DNA of 64,000 nucleotides from Allacma fusca. Its lineage: Eukaryota; Arthropoda; Collembola; Symphypleona; Sminthuridae. The notes beneath the pieces are model-generated. The model searched no databases. It had not been told where the DNA came from and saw nothing but the letters and a program-made list of their open reading frames with translations. The stretch's first letter is position 1. Each line of letters begins with the position of its first letter. This document shows positions 24,116 through 36,111 of the stretch, piece after piece. The position numbers and the translations under genes were made by a program. The stretch is from assembly GCA_947179485.1 (NCBI GenBank), contig OX359246.1, positions 20,832,001 through 20,896,000 of the forward strand, written 5' to 3'.

Positions 24116-27100
24116 TCTCTTCCCTGAACCTAGCTGAAGCCTTGTGGAGCTCATTGAATAACATATGTATAGCTTGCAAATTTGTGTTGTTTTCCAACGT
24201 GGAGCTATCCACGTACGCACGTTTAATTCCTCACTGGTTCATAAAGCAAGATTGTAGGTAGAAATAATATAACAAAAACGCATCCACTTCAACGCACGTA
24301 CTCATTTACTAGTTCAGACCTCAATGAGCCCAAACGTAGCTCCAGGTCATGGAGTCAAAACATCATTAGCATTAATTACATAAATTATTACAGCAAGACC
24401 GACTTAACGTACATTCTCATGGATGCCTTTCTTTGAGTCCAACGCGCAATTTTTGGCCTTACTCATGTGAACCCGTTTTTTGTTTTTCACAGAGAATGAA
24501 ATTAGTTCAATTTTTGCTTAATTATTGGTTATCTTGAAAAGATTCTTAAAATTATATTCTGCATTTAATAGAGTAATTATTACTTTATCAATTTTATTTT
24601 AGCAGCAGGAAATTGGGAAAATCCTTGTCATTTACATAATAAAACCAATGACGCATATTATAACGGGTGTAGGAAATAACATTTGGGTTAAATTAGATTG
24701 ATTGCTGACACAAGCAATTTTATTTACACGGCCATAAATGTTTAGATTTGGAGCACTTGGTTCAATGTATTTTCGTTCTATAAATGGACCCAACGATTAA
24801 TACAAAGTAAGCAACATTATGTTTTGATTTGCGTGGACTATCATTAATCATATCAAGACTTGGGTATCGGAAGCGACCTTTTATGACACAGTGAATCCTA
24901 AGATGGAATTCCGCATTTAGTTTCTTTTTATAAATTTTATTTTAGCATCTAAAACCGTATACAATTTTAATATAGATATCAGGGTTGGAAAAATCCTTGC
25001 CGCTTGATTAAAACCAATGACGCATGTAACAAGGGGTGAAGGATAAAATGTTTGGATTAAATTAGATTAATTGCCAACTCTAGGATTATTTTTCGCAGTT
25101 GTATTTTAGTTCTGTTTTTATTTGCACATCCAGAAGTGTGTTAATTTTTAGCACTTGATCCAATGCAGGTTCATTCCATAAATATACCTTATAATGAGTG
25201 TAAAGTAAACAACGTTTTTTCTGGTTTTTTGTATAAGCTGCAGTTGTGTCTGTATCTAGAAGGAATACAAGTGTATTGGCTGTATATTATATATTATATA
25301 GGTCAATATTGAAAAGAAGCAGAGGAAGGGATGAGGTCAGGGCATATGCAGTTTCTATTTTTGGACACCCAGCCGATATTATGCTGTTTTGTTTTTGCCG
25401 TAAATGCATCTTCTCTCCTTGCATGCTTTGGGACACGTAGACAGGAACGAGTTATTGATTTTAATTTGCTAGGAAAACATTTTTGGATGGATTATTGTCG
25501 ACCTGGACGGATTTTTTACGTGCCGGTATTTGCACGCACATTACTTTCGATTGTAAACAAACTCATTGTGTTTGGCATTGAATTGTTTGTACATTTAATT
25601 ATTTGAAACCAGTTGTAGTTTTAGTATGATAAAAATAAATATTTACATTATTTAGGGCTCGTAAGGTTTTATTCCTTGATTTTATACTCTATGAATGAGG
25701 CTTACGTGATGGGATTCAGGGAGGAAGAAAATATCTGTCAAGGTCTCCGCCAGTTATTTCACAAGAGTATTTTCTATTCAGCAATCTCTGTTTAATCAAG
25801 TAGCCCTAAAAATTCCCACAAAAATTACAAACACAATAACAAAATTTAAGCATAATATTCTTATAAGGATAAAAATTAACACGGTGGTAGATGGGGAAGG
25901 ATCCAAATATTTTTCCTTCATTAGGGAATATGCGGGTATGGTTTGTAAGGTGGTCTCTATTGTACACACACGAGCGTATTCTCTATACATGGAAGTTGTT
26001 TAACATGTTACATGTGGTTTTATCATGCGAAGTGTGTTCTGGAACCAGAAATGTGTTTACGCTGTTGTGAGATAAGAGTATTAAATGTGAGACCGGACGC
26101 TTCCTCAAACATGTGGAACAACAACATTGAGCAAGTGTGTATTTTGCATGTAACAAAAAATACAGGGAGGGATTGTGCGTGGTAAGGTGAACACACCTGT
26201 TTGTAGCTATATTGTTTGTAGTCATATTTTATAATTGAGGCTTATTATACCGGTTGCTGCTTCACAGGAAGATAAAGAATATATTTGTACATTTTAGGCC
26301 TTATAGGTTTCATTCTTTGATTTTTATATTTTACGTTTGAGTCTTAGGTGATCGGATTCAGGGAGGAAAAAAGTATTAATGTCAAAACTGATTGTTATTA
26401 CTTCCCCAGAGCTTAATTCATGAAGGATTCTCTTGGTTTCCAGATACCGAATACCTTTGTAAGAGCAGCCATTAAAGTCACTGAATGTCAATCTCGTTTT
26501 TATATTTTTTTGCAAAATTTGTCTCTGGGTTTTTACAATTTGTTTTGCTACACGTGAGTCATCACGCGTCTTATTATACATTGAACAATTACATGTTACA
26601 GCAGATGTATTTAAAAAAAATAGATATCTTTCCTCTTGCAAGGTGAACGATCCTACATGTAGCATCTGTAGCTACGCACTAGCCTAATTACAAACACCTT
26701 TTCAAATACATATATACAAATGTGAGGTTTACAGTTGAGACCACATCCCAAAGCTAAAGCCCAAAATGTTTTACCAGTCTTTACACTGTAACAGAAACCG
26801 GTCAGCCACCCATTTGAAGCTGTGTAGTGCGTAGTTACGAATTTGTGTTATGAACGGTTAATGCTCGAGTATTACATTTGATTTCTTACTGCGGAGTATG
26901 GAATGACAACAGAGCGTAAAAAAAGAGAGGTAGAAAAACCGTAGTCAGGGATCGGATATGTTTTTAAATCTCCCTGGAAGATCATTTCTGAATTTCCCTG
27001 CTGAATAATCTTATTTCCTTTGGGGTATGTCCTCAACGATTTCAAAAATCTCTGCTGAAAACGAAGAGAAAAGAATTGCTGAACAAATGCTACTGACGTA

Positions 27101-27451
27101 TACTCACAATCAGTGTACGGCAAATAAGCTTTTAATTAAGCGCAAGACATTTTAAGAACTACTTTAAACGGACTCCCGAAGTATTCATCCTTAAAAGATA
27201 TGGTCATGTGATTCCATTTGTACACATCTGTAATTTTGAGATATCCTGAACATGAAGCTATCAACTCCTCATCAATCAGAAACGAAGTACAGATGCGAAA
27301 TCAAATAATGATAAAAAGCTCCAAATTGTTTATGTATATATATGAATTTGTAACCACATGAATCTCAGGATCATACAAATTTAATAATTTTTTTCGCGAA
27401 TTATTTGAAACTCCGACAAAATATGTATTGTTTATATAACTGCAGTTATAT
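24116..27451. other. Array spacer, type B
   Basis: Marker segment at 25220-25620 (GACCTGGACGGATTTTTTACGTGCC, GGCATTGAATTGTTTG). GCTACGCACTAGCC is near 26668 and its inverted partner GTAGTGCGTAGTTACG near 26824-26840. The perfect 3' palindrome is at 27434-27451. 26870-27400 is AT-rich. No gene supported. Confidence 0.55.
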
Positions 27452-27457
27452 TTTATT
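27452..27457 (-). terminator. Polyadenylation signal of gene 7
   Basis: AATAAA on the minus strand next to the perfect palindrome at 27434-27451. Confidence 0.65.
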
Positions 27458-27883
27458 CATTGCGATAAACGTTCATAATATACATATTTACAATATCAAC
27501 AAGTGAGCGATCAAACGACAAAATGAATTACAGTATTTTGTGAGTACACTTACAATATTATCTGTACTACTAGGGACATTTCTTGGAAAAACAAATAACG
27601 TCCATTACATTTTTTTATATCTGGAAATATAATTCCAAAATTGCTACTGTAGGTGAATCTTTTTTTTGTCGTTTTCTCACTCAACCGAGCAATAACAAGT
27701 ATTAAATCATCTAAAGTACGGAGTTTACATAGGTACATAAATATTCTAAAATTAACTACAGAAATCACTGGGATACTGAAGTGAAGCTTTGTGTGGATTG
27801 ATTTAGGCAGTGGTTCAATCCAGTACTAAAAAGGTTGGAGTTTAAAAATCAGTCATGTCTCGGAGTGCCCCACTCAACTTGTA

Positions 27884-28365
27884 CTAATACTTGGGGGCTG
27901 GACAACCCGCAGAATAGTCTCGGCCAGCAGACAAGAACTGCAAAAATAAAGAAACAATAGTTAGTGATGATGTTGTCAAAAACCTTTGCACAAATAGAAA
28001 GTTATTCATTTATTTCACGTGTAAAATTAAACGCATTGCGAATTCATAGCTTGACTTACTTTGTACTGCTTGTTCGCATACTCGTTCCAGGGCTCGAGGT
28101 TCGTGTGATGGTTCCATGTGATTTCTGGCTCTTTTACGGCAACCCGAAGTCCATAAACAGTAGCCAAACTTGTTCCCAGAGCTAGCATTCCATGCAGCAT
28201 CAAATACTGAAATAAATCATAAAATCCAGAATATTAAATAACAACTCAAAAGAAAGTAATTCAAAGATCGAGAAATGTTCAAAAATGAATTTAAATTATG
28301 TAAAAAAATACCTGAGGGTGTCTCCTGAGTTGAGGAAGCATTGGGTAAGCGATTCGGGCAAACAT
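27884..28365 (-). CDS. NDUFA4/MLRQ-like respiratory chain subunit, copy 7
   Basis: Exons are 28312-28365, 28060-28206 and 27884-27937, giving 84 residues. Subtype two (MFARIAYP, SLATVYG), closest to copy 4. The PEITW, EPWNEY, KQYKF and RDYS motifs and all splice sites are intact. Introns are 105 and 122 bases. Confidence 0.9.
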
Positions 28366-28689
28366 GATGATTGATTTGGGTTAAAATAATTATTGTCAAC
28401 TTGAAATCTTTGAATAAAAATGTATTCAACTTTGCTAAAAATTATCACGTGTTGGGCAAAATTTTTACTTGTTTTAAAAGTAGGCCTTTAAGTAATTGCA
28501 CAATGCAAAATTGAGCTAATCAGTGATGTGTATCAAGTTCAGGATAATAGCAATACTGCAAATCAAATATTGATTTATTATTTCTCAAAAGCTCAAACTG
28601 AGCAAAAATGTTCTCACAAGAGAATGTTTTCAAAGTACGTTTGGTCTTGAAGTCAATTTCCAAGTGAGGTTTGGATCGAGGTGCACGCA

Positions 28690-28697
28690 CTTTTATA
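28690..28697 (-). promoter_or_regulatory. TATA box of gene 7
   Basis: GGGGTATAAAAG on the minus strand, 325 bases upstream of the ATG. Confidence 0.75.
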
Positions 28698-30761
28698 CCC
28701 CTTCCCTGTAGCAGCCCCAAACATTGCAGAGCCCAGTGAATAAAATTATACAAACTTAACTTTTTGTGCTGTGGGACAGTGGAATTTTCCAACGTGGAGC
28801 CTTGCACGTACGCACGTTTGTTTTCTCACTGGCTCGTATAGCAAGACTAGGTAGAAAAAACATAAACAAAAACGCATCCACTTCAACGCACGTACTCATT
28901 TCCTATACTTACTTCAAATCTCACGGAGCATAGCTGCAGTTTCTGGAGTCAAAATATAATTTCCTGTAAATGGTCCAACTAACACAGCCAGACTAACTTA
29001 AAGATTCAACTCTGTAACATCCATAAAGATTAGTATAAGGATTATATTAATTTACTGACGAACTATCAAGACTTGCCAGTCTGTACTCATCCGTCGTGAC
29101 ATTTTCTAGTGAACCATAAACTTGATTTATCCAAATCCGTAAACAACGTAAATACAATCAGTACCCGTGACCGTTTCGTGGAAATCGGTAAAATCCTTGC
29201 CAAATCAATAAAACAACACTTTTTGAATAAAATTACATAACATTAATTATTTGGTAGAAAAACATTTTGTCATGGCTTGTGTCGTCCAGCACCTCTATTT
29301 AACGTGGAAGTGTTTTATTTATTACATTATTTTGTCCTTGTCTTTTGGCATTCAAATTTTTATAAACACTTGATTATTTAAATCAAATATTATAGATTTC
29401 GGTCATGACAAAAATAGACGTACTATTTACAGCTGATAAAGTTATTCCTTGCTGTGTGAATTTTGTAATTATTGGGCTTACGTGATCAGATTCAGGGTGG
29501 AAGAGAGTTTTCTGTCAAGGATGGAATTGTGATTCCCGGTGATTTTATTTTCTGTGCAGTTCACTTGGGTTATAAGAGCAGCCCTAAAAGTTCCTCTGTT
29601 GTATTTACGCTTGCCAATTTTGGTTTCGTCGATCGTACCCCGAATGTAGAGACAGCTTGTAGTTGGAAATGACGTTGGTACAAGAATGCGAGAAATGTAG
29701 AAAGTGCTTCGGGGACAGCTACTGGAAGTTGGGGACGGTTATCGTAATCCGGGGACGGTTATCGTAATTCGGAAGTTGGGGACGGTTATCGTAATCCGGG
29801 GACGGTTATCGTAATTCGGAACATTCGATTTTGGGGACGGATATCGTAGTACAACCTCTAAAGCCTTCAGTTCTCTCAGTTTCTGGAGTACATTAGCTTG
29901 TAGTATGTATTTTTAATCAGGGTTGTATTTCTCAAGCAAAAATAATGTTCTTTCGAACAATTGCATGTATTTCAAGCATTCGGACCAAAAAATTCAAAAA
30001 TTGTCCGTATAATTTTTAGTTGAGGCCGGATTCCAACCTGAAAGATAATTATCCCAAGATTGGATTTGGGTGCAAGAAATGTTTATAATACGCCAAATCC
30101 AAGCCTTGTGCGCAGTCTTGATGAAAATAATTACCAACTATGTTTTAATACCTTCTCGGGGTTGTACTACTCTCAAATTGACCAGAGATTGTTGACACGT
30201 CCAAGGTGAAGGTTCTGGGTACTACAGTCCCCGAAGTTACCCGGTGACCTTATCACCTGGGAAGCTTAACTTTAATTAAACCCATAAAATAAATACTCAA
30301 AACGTTAACTTAATTATGTTAAAAATGTAAATTCTTACCCGAATCTATTATTAAACTAGGAGTATAGCGTGCCCACTTTTATGAACATTGTTCTCTTAAG
30401 GCTCCCGCCAACTGGCCATTTAAATATCTGTAATATTAGGAATTTAAATGAAACATTCATGGAATTTAAGGCTTGTATTGAGTACTAAAGAAATAGTTAG
30501 ACGGAAGATTAATAACTAAAATTACCTGATTTATCCAAGATCAGGAACTAAAAATAGAAGCAAGTGCAATGAATAATTCAACACGAAACTGAGAGATTCA
30601 AACTTAAAGCTCTAAAAACCTTCAATTTCTTGTTTTTAACTTAAATTTATTTATGAATAAGACCCCATGATTCCCAGATCTATACAAGCACTTATAAAAT
30701 ATTTTGCCAATAATTAAAACCTCCGACGAAATATGTATTGTTTATATAACTGCAGTTATAT
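28698..30761. other. Array spacer, type C, with a minisatellite
   Basis: Promoter-proximal ACGTGC block near 28805-28900. Type C segment at 29240-29600, then the GGGGACGG minisatellite (29711-29855). 29960-30130 is homologous to the LTR-element target. The perfect 3' palindrome is at 30744-30761. No gene. Confidence 0.55.
29711..29855. repeat. Short tandem repeat, GGGGACGGTTATCGTAAT core
   Basis: Four close copies of the 18-base core occur as two 47-base doublets ending CCGG... and TTCGGAAGTT. They are bracketed by diverged copies (GGGGACAGCTACTGG on the left, GGGGACGGATATCGTAGT on the right). The repeat is absent from the corresponding place in sister spacers. Confidence 0.8.
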
Positions 30762-30767
30762 TTTATT
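30762..30767 (-). terminator. Polyadenylation signal of copy 8
   Basis: AATAAA on the minus strand next to the perfect palindrome at 30744-30761, retained although the gene is frameshifted. Confidence 0.6.
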
Positions 30768-31144
30768 CATTGCGATAAGCGTTCATAATATACATATTTA
30801 CAATATCAATACTAGGGTTATTCCCTTGAACATGAACTAACATGTTTTAAAAATTCAGCTTTCATTACATTTTTTGATATGGAAATATATTTCCAAAATT
30901 GTTACTGTAAGTGAATCTTTTTTTATCAATGTTCCTTTGTCTCTCAGCCGAGCAATAACAAGTATTAAATAATTTAAGATACTGAGTATACATAGGTACA
31001 TAAGTATTCTAAAACTAACTACAGAAATCACTGGGATACTGTAATGAAGCTCAGTAGGGATTGATTTAGGCATTGCTTCAGTCCAGTACTAAAAGGGTTG
31101 GAGTTTAAATCAGTCATGTCTCAGAGTGCCCCACTCAACTTGCA

Positions 31145-31629
31145 CTAATACTTGGGGGCTGGACAACCCGCAGAGTAGTCCCGACCAGCGGACAAGAACT
31201 GTTAAAAAAATTAAAACAATAGTTAGTGAATGATGTCGAAATATTTGCAAACATAGGAAGTTATTAATTTATTTCGTGTATAAAATTAAATTCATTGTGA
31301 ATTCATAGCTTGACTTACTTTGTATTGCTTGTTCGCATACTCGTTCCAGGGTTCGAGGTTCGTATGATGGTTCCATGTGATTTCACGATATTCTCTTTTA
31401 CGGCAACTCTAAGTCCATAAACAGTAGCCATACTTGTTCCCAGGGCTAGCATCCCATGCAGCATCAAATACTGAAATAATCATAAAATCCAGAAAATTAA
31501 ATAACAGCTCAAAAAAAAAAATAATTCAAAGATCGGAAATATTCAAAAATGAATTTAAATTGTGTCAAAAAATACCTGAGGGTGTCTCCTGAGCTGAGGA
31601 AGCATTGGGTAAGCAATTCGGGCAAACAT
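31145..31629 (-). pseudogene. Frameshifted NDUFA4-like gene, copy 8
   Basis: Exons would be 31576-31629, 31319-31470 and 31145-31198. Exon 2 is 152 bases instead of 147. In the codons for KEPEI the CCT triplet is replaced by eight bases (region 31384-31397), a net +5 that shifts the frame just after VKE and destroys the PEITW and EPWNEY motifs. The shifted frame reaches a stop at the exon 2 donor. Exon 1 (MFARIAYP), exon 3, all splice signals, TATA box and AATAAA remain, so the damage looks recent. A base-calling or assembly error is possible. Confidence 0.8.
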
Positions 31630-31960
31630 GATGATTGGTTTGGGTTAAAATAATTATCACCTCAAAATCTTTGTTGACAAAATTATTAAACTTTGCTAAA
31701 AATTAGCTCGCTTGTGATTTTTTCTTTCGCAAAATTTGCTTGTTTTAAAAGCAGGCCTGTAAGTAATTGCACAATGCAAAATTGATCTAATCTGAGATGT
31801 TTACCAAGTTCAGGGTAATAGCAATACTACAAATCAAATATTGATTTATTATTTCTCAAAAGCTCAAACTGAGCAAAAATGTTCTCACAAGAGAATGTTT
31901 TCAAAGTACGTTTGGTCTTGAAGTCAATTTCCAAGTGAGGTATGGAACGAGGCGTACGCA

Positions 31961-31968
31961 CTTTTATA
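31961..31968 (-). promoter_or_regulatory. TATA box of copy 8
   Basis: GGGGTATAAAAG on the minus strand, unchanged despite the coding frameshift. Confidence 0.7.
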
Positions 31969-33665
31969 CCCCTTCCCTGAACCAGCCCCAAACATTGCAG
32001 AGCCCATTGAATAACATTATACAAACTTGAGTTTTTGTGCTGTGGGACAGTGGAATTTTCCAACGTGGAGCCTTGCACGTACGCACGTTTGTTTTCTCAC
32101 TGGCTCGTATGTATGTATATACAGTAAGACTAGGTATAGAAAAAACATAAACAAAAACGCATCCACTTCAACGCACGTACTCATTTCCTGTGCTTACTTT
32201 AAATCTTACAGAGTATAGCTACAGGTCCTTTAGTCAAAACATAGTTTCCTTTAATTGTATAAACTGGCACAGCTACAGTTATGTGAAGATTAAGCTCTGC
32301 ATCCTCCATAAGGATTAGTACAAGGATTATATGTATTAATTCATTAACGAGCTATCAAATCTTGCCAGTCGTTAGTCATCCGTCGTGACATTTTCTGGTG
32401 AACCATAAACTTGAATTCCGCATTTACTGTAATACGTATAGACTAATTTTAGTCGTATTTTTTTATTGATTATCCAACTCCGTATACAACTTAAATATAA
32501 TCAGTGCCCGTGTACCGTTTCCTGAAGATTGAAAAAATCCTTGCCAAATCCATAAAACTAATATTAAATTATTATTAAATTACATAGCATTAATTATTTG
32601 CAGCAAAATATTTCCCCATGGCTTGTGTCATCCTCCACGATTATTTCACGTCGAAGTGTTTGAAAATTCCTTACTTCTGATTGTAAACAAACTCCTTGTG
32701 TTTTTGCATTCAAATTTTTATAGGAAGTTGATTAATTAAAATGCAAATATAGATTTACGTCAAAACAAAAATACATGCAATATTTAGGGATGATGAAGTT
32801 ATCCCTTGCTGTGTCATTTTGGTAATAAAATTGGATAGGATTCAGGGTGGAAAAGAGTTTTCTGTCAAGTTTGGAGGTTGTGATTCCGTGATTTTATTTT
32901 ATGTACAGTTCACTCGGGTTATAAGAGCAGCCATAAAAGTTCCAGGATGACTATCGTAATGTGCTTGAGTATGGATAAACATTTACATTGTGGTAAATGG
33001 GAGTGCAAGGAAGACAATTTGCCACCGAGTCTACATACACTCACATTTTAACTTGTTTCTGGACTGTGTGCATGTCATAATTACTTAATTATATGGAGCG
33101 TATTTTTATAAAAAGGAGCGTGTTTCTGGATCCAGAATGATTTTTACGACCCTCACGCGTCCTCAAATATGTGGAACAATAACATGAGCAGGTAAGTGTA
33201 TTTACTTTTGTATTACATCCTAATTGTAAGTGAGGTGAGCGATCCTACCTGTAAAGTCCGTAGCTACGCACTAGCCCGGTTTCAATTTCCTTCGCAAGCA
33301 CACACATACAATGTGAAATTCACATGGTTGAGCCCATGTAATGTAAAAACATTTCCCAGGATTTGATCTGTTACAGGCCGGTCAGTATAGAGAAACAAGT
33401 ACGATTCATACCTCGTACATTATAAATGGCCTTTGGTCAGTAAGGTTCAAATTAAGGGTATCTTCCAATTGAGGGGTGTATTTGAAATACAAATTCCAAG
33501 TATGAGGTATTTGTGGGATGTTCGGAAAACTAGTTTCTTTGAACTCTGATGCTGGAAGGATGTATTTGTTAAGCAGGTCAGTGTTTCTTGGGCCAGAATG
33601 TTTTTGGAACAACTGCATGAATTTCATGCTTTGGGGCTAAAAAAATTCAGAAATATGTAGCATAT
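31969..33665. other. Array spacer, type C, left of the LTR element
   Basis: Promoter-proximal block to 32200, type C segment at 32600-32760, CCTCACGCGTCC near 33150, CGCACTAGCCC near 33267. 33370-33660 leads into the insertion point, where the flank ends in ATAT. No gene. Confidence 0.55.
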
Positions 33666-34059
33666 GTAAGGAAGAGTGCTCCTTGCTCATACACGCGTTG
33701 GTGGACCCAACGCGGTACTTTGAATATTCCAATGAGAAGGTACTGGAACACATCTTCTTATGTGTGTTCCAGGTTCGACTGCCTCAGTGTTACCTAGGGC
33801 AGCGTGGAGTTAACTTGTACTCTAAACTCTAAACGATTCCAATAAAGAAGTCTATTATATTATTGTTACCCTAACTAGCGTGGACTGGAGACTCTTATTC
33901 CTTGCGTGGCTTAGCATTGGCAATTCAATCATTATTATTTCTTTTTATGAGTTGAGTTGGTTGTGATAATTTTGGGATTGCTTTTAATTTGTATTTTTGT
34001 TGCTTCCCTCACAGTAGCCAGAGTAGGATTTCCCGCATTATACTACCACCTACTCATAC
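33666..34059 (+). repeat. 5' LTR
   Basis: 394 bases running from GTAAGGAAGAG to CTACTCATAC. Aligned line by line with the 3' LTR, I find no difference. AATAAA at 33841-33846 is a likely polyadenylation signal. The ends GTA...TAC form a short inverted repeat. The preceding T is shared by both copies, so the boundary could also be read as TGTAAGG. Confidence 0.93.
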
Positions 34060-34061
34060 CT

Positions 34062-34079
34062 TGGCGACCGTGCTTATCC
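34062..34079 (+). other. Primer-binding site
   Basis: TGGCGACCGTGCTTATCC starts three bases after the LTR. The leading TGG pairs with the CCA end of a tRNA. The TGGCGACCGTG core resembles the tRNA-Arg type site I recall from insect gypsy-like elements. The tRNA assignment is from memory and uncertain. Confidence 0.7.
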
Positions 34080-34722
34080 CGAACTACAATTTTTGTATGG
34101 ATGTTGGAAGTCTGATTGTTGGAAGTTTGATTGTTTGAAGTCTTGATTGTTTTTTCCAACCAAGATCAGGTCAACGTAAGTTTCAGGCTCGGTGAATCCG
34201 TAGCCGAATATCCTTACCTTGCTTGAGTGATTCTCGAGCAATTCAATAATTGTAATTAAGATTAGTTGCAGTTAGCACAGATTAACGATTGAATTAAAAT
34301 TTAATGCCAATAATTCCACAATTTTTGAACTAAAAGTATCAAAGCTATTTTTTTACAAGGAAAGTTGAGACTATTTAATGAGTGTCGTAATTTAGCAGAG
34401 TCATATATGTACATATGCTTAGGGTTATGAGATAAATAAGTACGCCAATATTTCGTATAGTAACGAACAAGTACTGAAAAAACCCAGAGGTTATTGACTA
34501 GGTAACACTCAAGGTCAGGATTAGGCTTGTACAGTTTTTCCAAAGACCAGGAGTACTTGCATTACGATTTTAATATTTTTAAGTCAGGAATTTTTATGCA
34601 GAGTAAGTTTTAATTGCTACAGTACACGAAAGCTTATACATATTATCTTACGGTTAATTTTAATATTTTAGAAACTGTGTATTAAGTGTATGGCCAGGTA
34701 GCATTCATGCTCATTAGTTTTT
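34080..34722 (+). other. 5' leader of the retrotransposon
   Basis: About 640 bases between the primer-binding site and the gag ATG. It is AT-rich with several short upstream ATGs and no long ORF. It would carry packaging and any splice signals. Confidence 0.6.
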
Positions 34723-36111
34723 ATGAGTAAGTCAGATCGCACCATCATTAACCAAACTAATTCGGCTGTAGATTTAAATTCCGAACGAGGTCGTAGATAC
34801 GCAAAAAGGCAGAAACAAGAAGGATCCAATAGTAGCTCTGAAAATTTAAATAAGCAAACTGATAGCAGCATGGCAGAGGCATGGTACCAATCTCTACCTC
34901 CAGAACAACAAGCGTATGTTGTCGCATATGTCCAGAAGGGCAAAGATGATAGTAAATTGTACATGAGGACAGCAGAGCAGACAGCATTAGCATGTGATAA
35001 GCTACTGAAAACGGTTACAGCAGCAACAGCCAATGCTGGTGGAAATATTCCAGTTCAAGGCCCCAGTAACAATGTCATCTTGTCAAATTCGAATATGCAA
35101 GTGCCCGTTTATGATAAGAAACGGATGACAGCATCATATTTCTTCACTCAGGTTGAAAAATATTTCCAACTGCAGCACCATACCCAAGATAAGTATGTAT
35201 ATTTGTTAGGTGGGTTATTTAAAGGTGACATGTTAAAATGGTATGAAAATACCGTCACAGCTGCAACAACCTGGGATGAGATTAAGAAGGAATTTGCAGC
35301 AGAGTTCGACACAGCTTATGATAAACAGGAGCGAGTGAGGTTATTGGCAACTAAAACTCAGAAGCATTACGAACCAGTGGCTGAATATGTTTATGAGATG
35401 ATTTTCTTAGCCACTCAGGTCGACAGTAAAGAGTCACTGTCCGATAGGTTACGTAGAGCGTTCCATGGTTTGCATTATAGGATTTATCAGACAATCAAAT
35501 GGGACCCCGACCAAGGCAATCCTACAGCAGGAAAATTGATTGCAGCAGCAGAGGATGCGTTGAGAATTTTGCATAAATCTCAAAAACTAGATAAGCAAGG
35601 CAAAGTTAGTCTTCCTCCTTTGAATGGAAATGCTGAGAAAGAGAAAGGTAAAGAAGGTGATGCTGACAGCAACAGTTCGCATAAAGAATTCAAGCCTAAA
35701 TATGATAGGCAGGACTCCAGCAAGGGTAAAGGGTCCTACAGAGGTGGACACCGTGGAGGTTACAGAGGCAAAGGTAGATACTATTTTAAGAAAGAAGAGT
35801 CAGGTCAAAGCTCCAGAGATGGAAATCAGTCCGAGCCACATAGTTCTACAACCAGTAAGCAATTTCATGGGAAAAAGTTAGGATTTGATAAATCCAAGGC
35901 TAATGTAGATACTAAGGTCAAATGTAACAGTTGCAAGGGATACGGTCATATTGAGAAGGTTTGTCCCAGCAAAAATAAAGGGATTATGATGACTTTCCAG
36001 CACACCGCAGTAGAATGCTGGCATTGTGGAGGTGAAGGTCATGTCAGGCATCAGTGCCCGTCCGATTCAAATAGTCAGCAACATGATTCCGATACTTCGG
36101 GGGAATGTTAG
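34723..36111 (+). CDS. gag: Gag polyprotein of the Ty3/gypsy element
   Basis: 462 residues. It forms the virus-like particle and binds the element RNA. The middle part (about residues 130-270) has the retrotransposon-gag pattern: YFFTQVEKYF, then KWYE, WDEIKKEF and LRRAFHGL. Residues about 335-360 are rich in RGG and KG repeats, a likely RNA-binding stretch. Two CCHC zinc knuckles follow, at residues 401-414 (C-x2-C-x4-H-x4-C, CNSCKGYGHIEKVC) and 432-445 (CWHCGGEGHVRHQC). The ATG at 34723 is the first long-ORF start after the leader. The stop overlaps the pol ATG (ATGTTAG), so Pol is made either by re-initiation or by a -1 shift. The pol frame opens upstream only from 36087. Confidence 0.93.
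   Translation: MSKSDRTIINQTNSAVDLNSERGRRYAKRQKQEGSNSSSENLNKQTDSSMAEAWYQSLPPEQQAYVVAYVQKGKDDSKLYMRTAEQTALACDKLLKTVTAATANAGGNIPVQGPSNNVILSNSNMQVPVYDKKRMTASYFFTQVEKYFQLQHHTQDKYVYLLGGLFKGDMLKWYENTVTAATTWDEIKKEFAAEFDTAYDKQERVRLLATKTQKHYEPVAEYVYEMIFLATQVDSKESLSDRLRRAFHGLHYRIYQTIKWDPDQGNPTAGKLIAAAEDALRILHKSQKLDKQGKVSLPPLNGNAEKEKGKEGDADSNSSHKEFKPKYDRQDSSKGKGSYRGGHRGGYRGKGRYYFKKEESGQSSRDGNQSEPHSSTTSKQFHGKKLGFDKSKANVDTKVKCNSCKGYGHIEKVCPSKNKGIMMTFQHTAVECWHCGGEGHVRHQCPSDSNSQQHDSDTSGEC

Noticed and set aside
34668-35033. Minus-strand ORFs inside gag (also 34757-34993 and 36044-36367)
   Set aside because: They are antisense shadows of gag and pol with no independent support.
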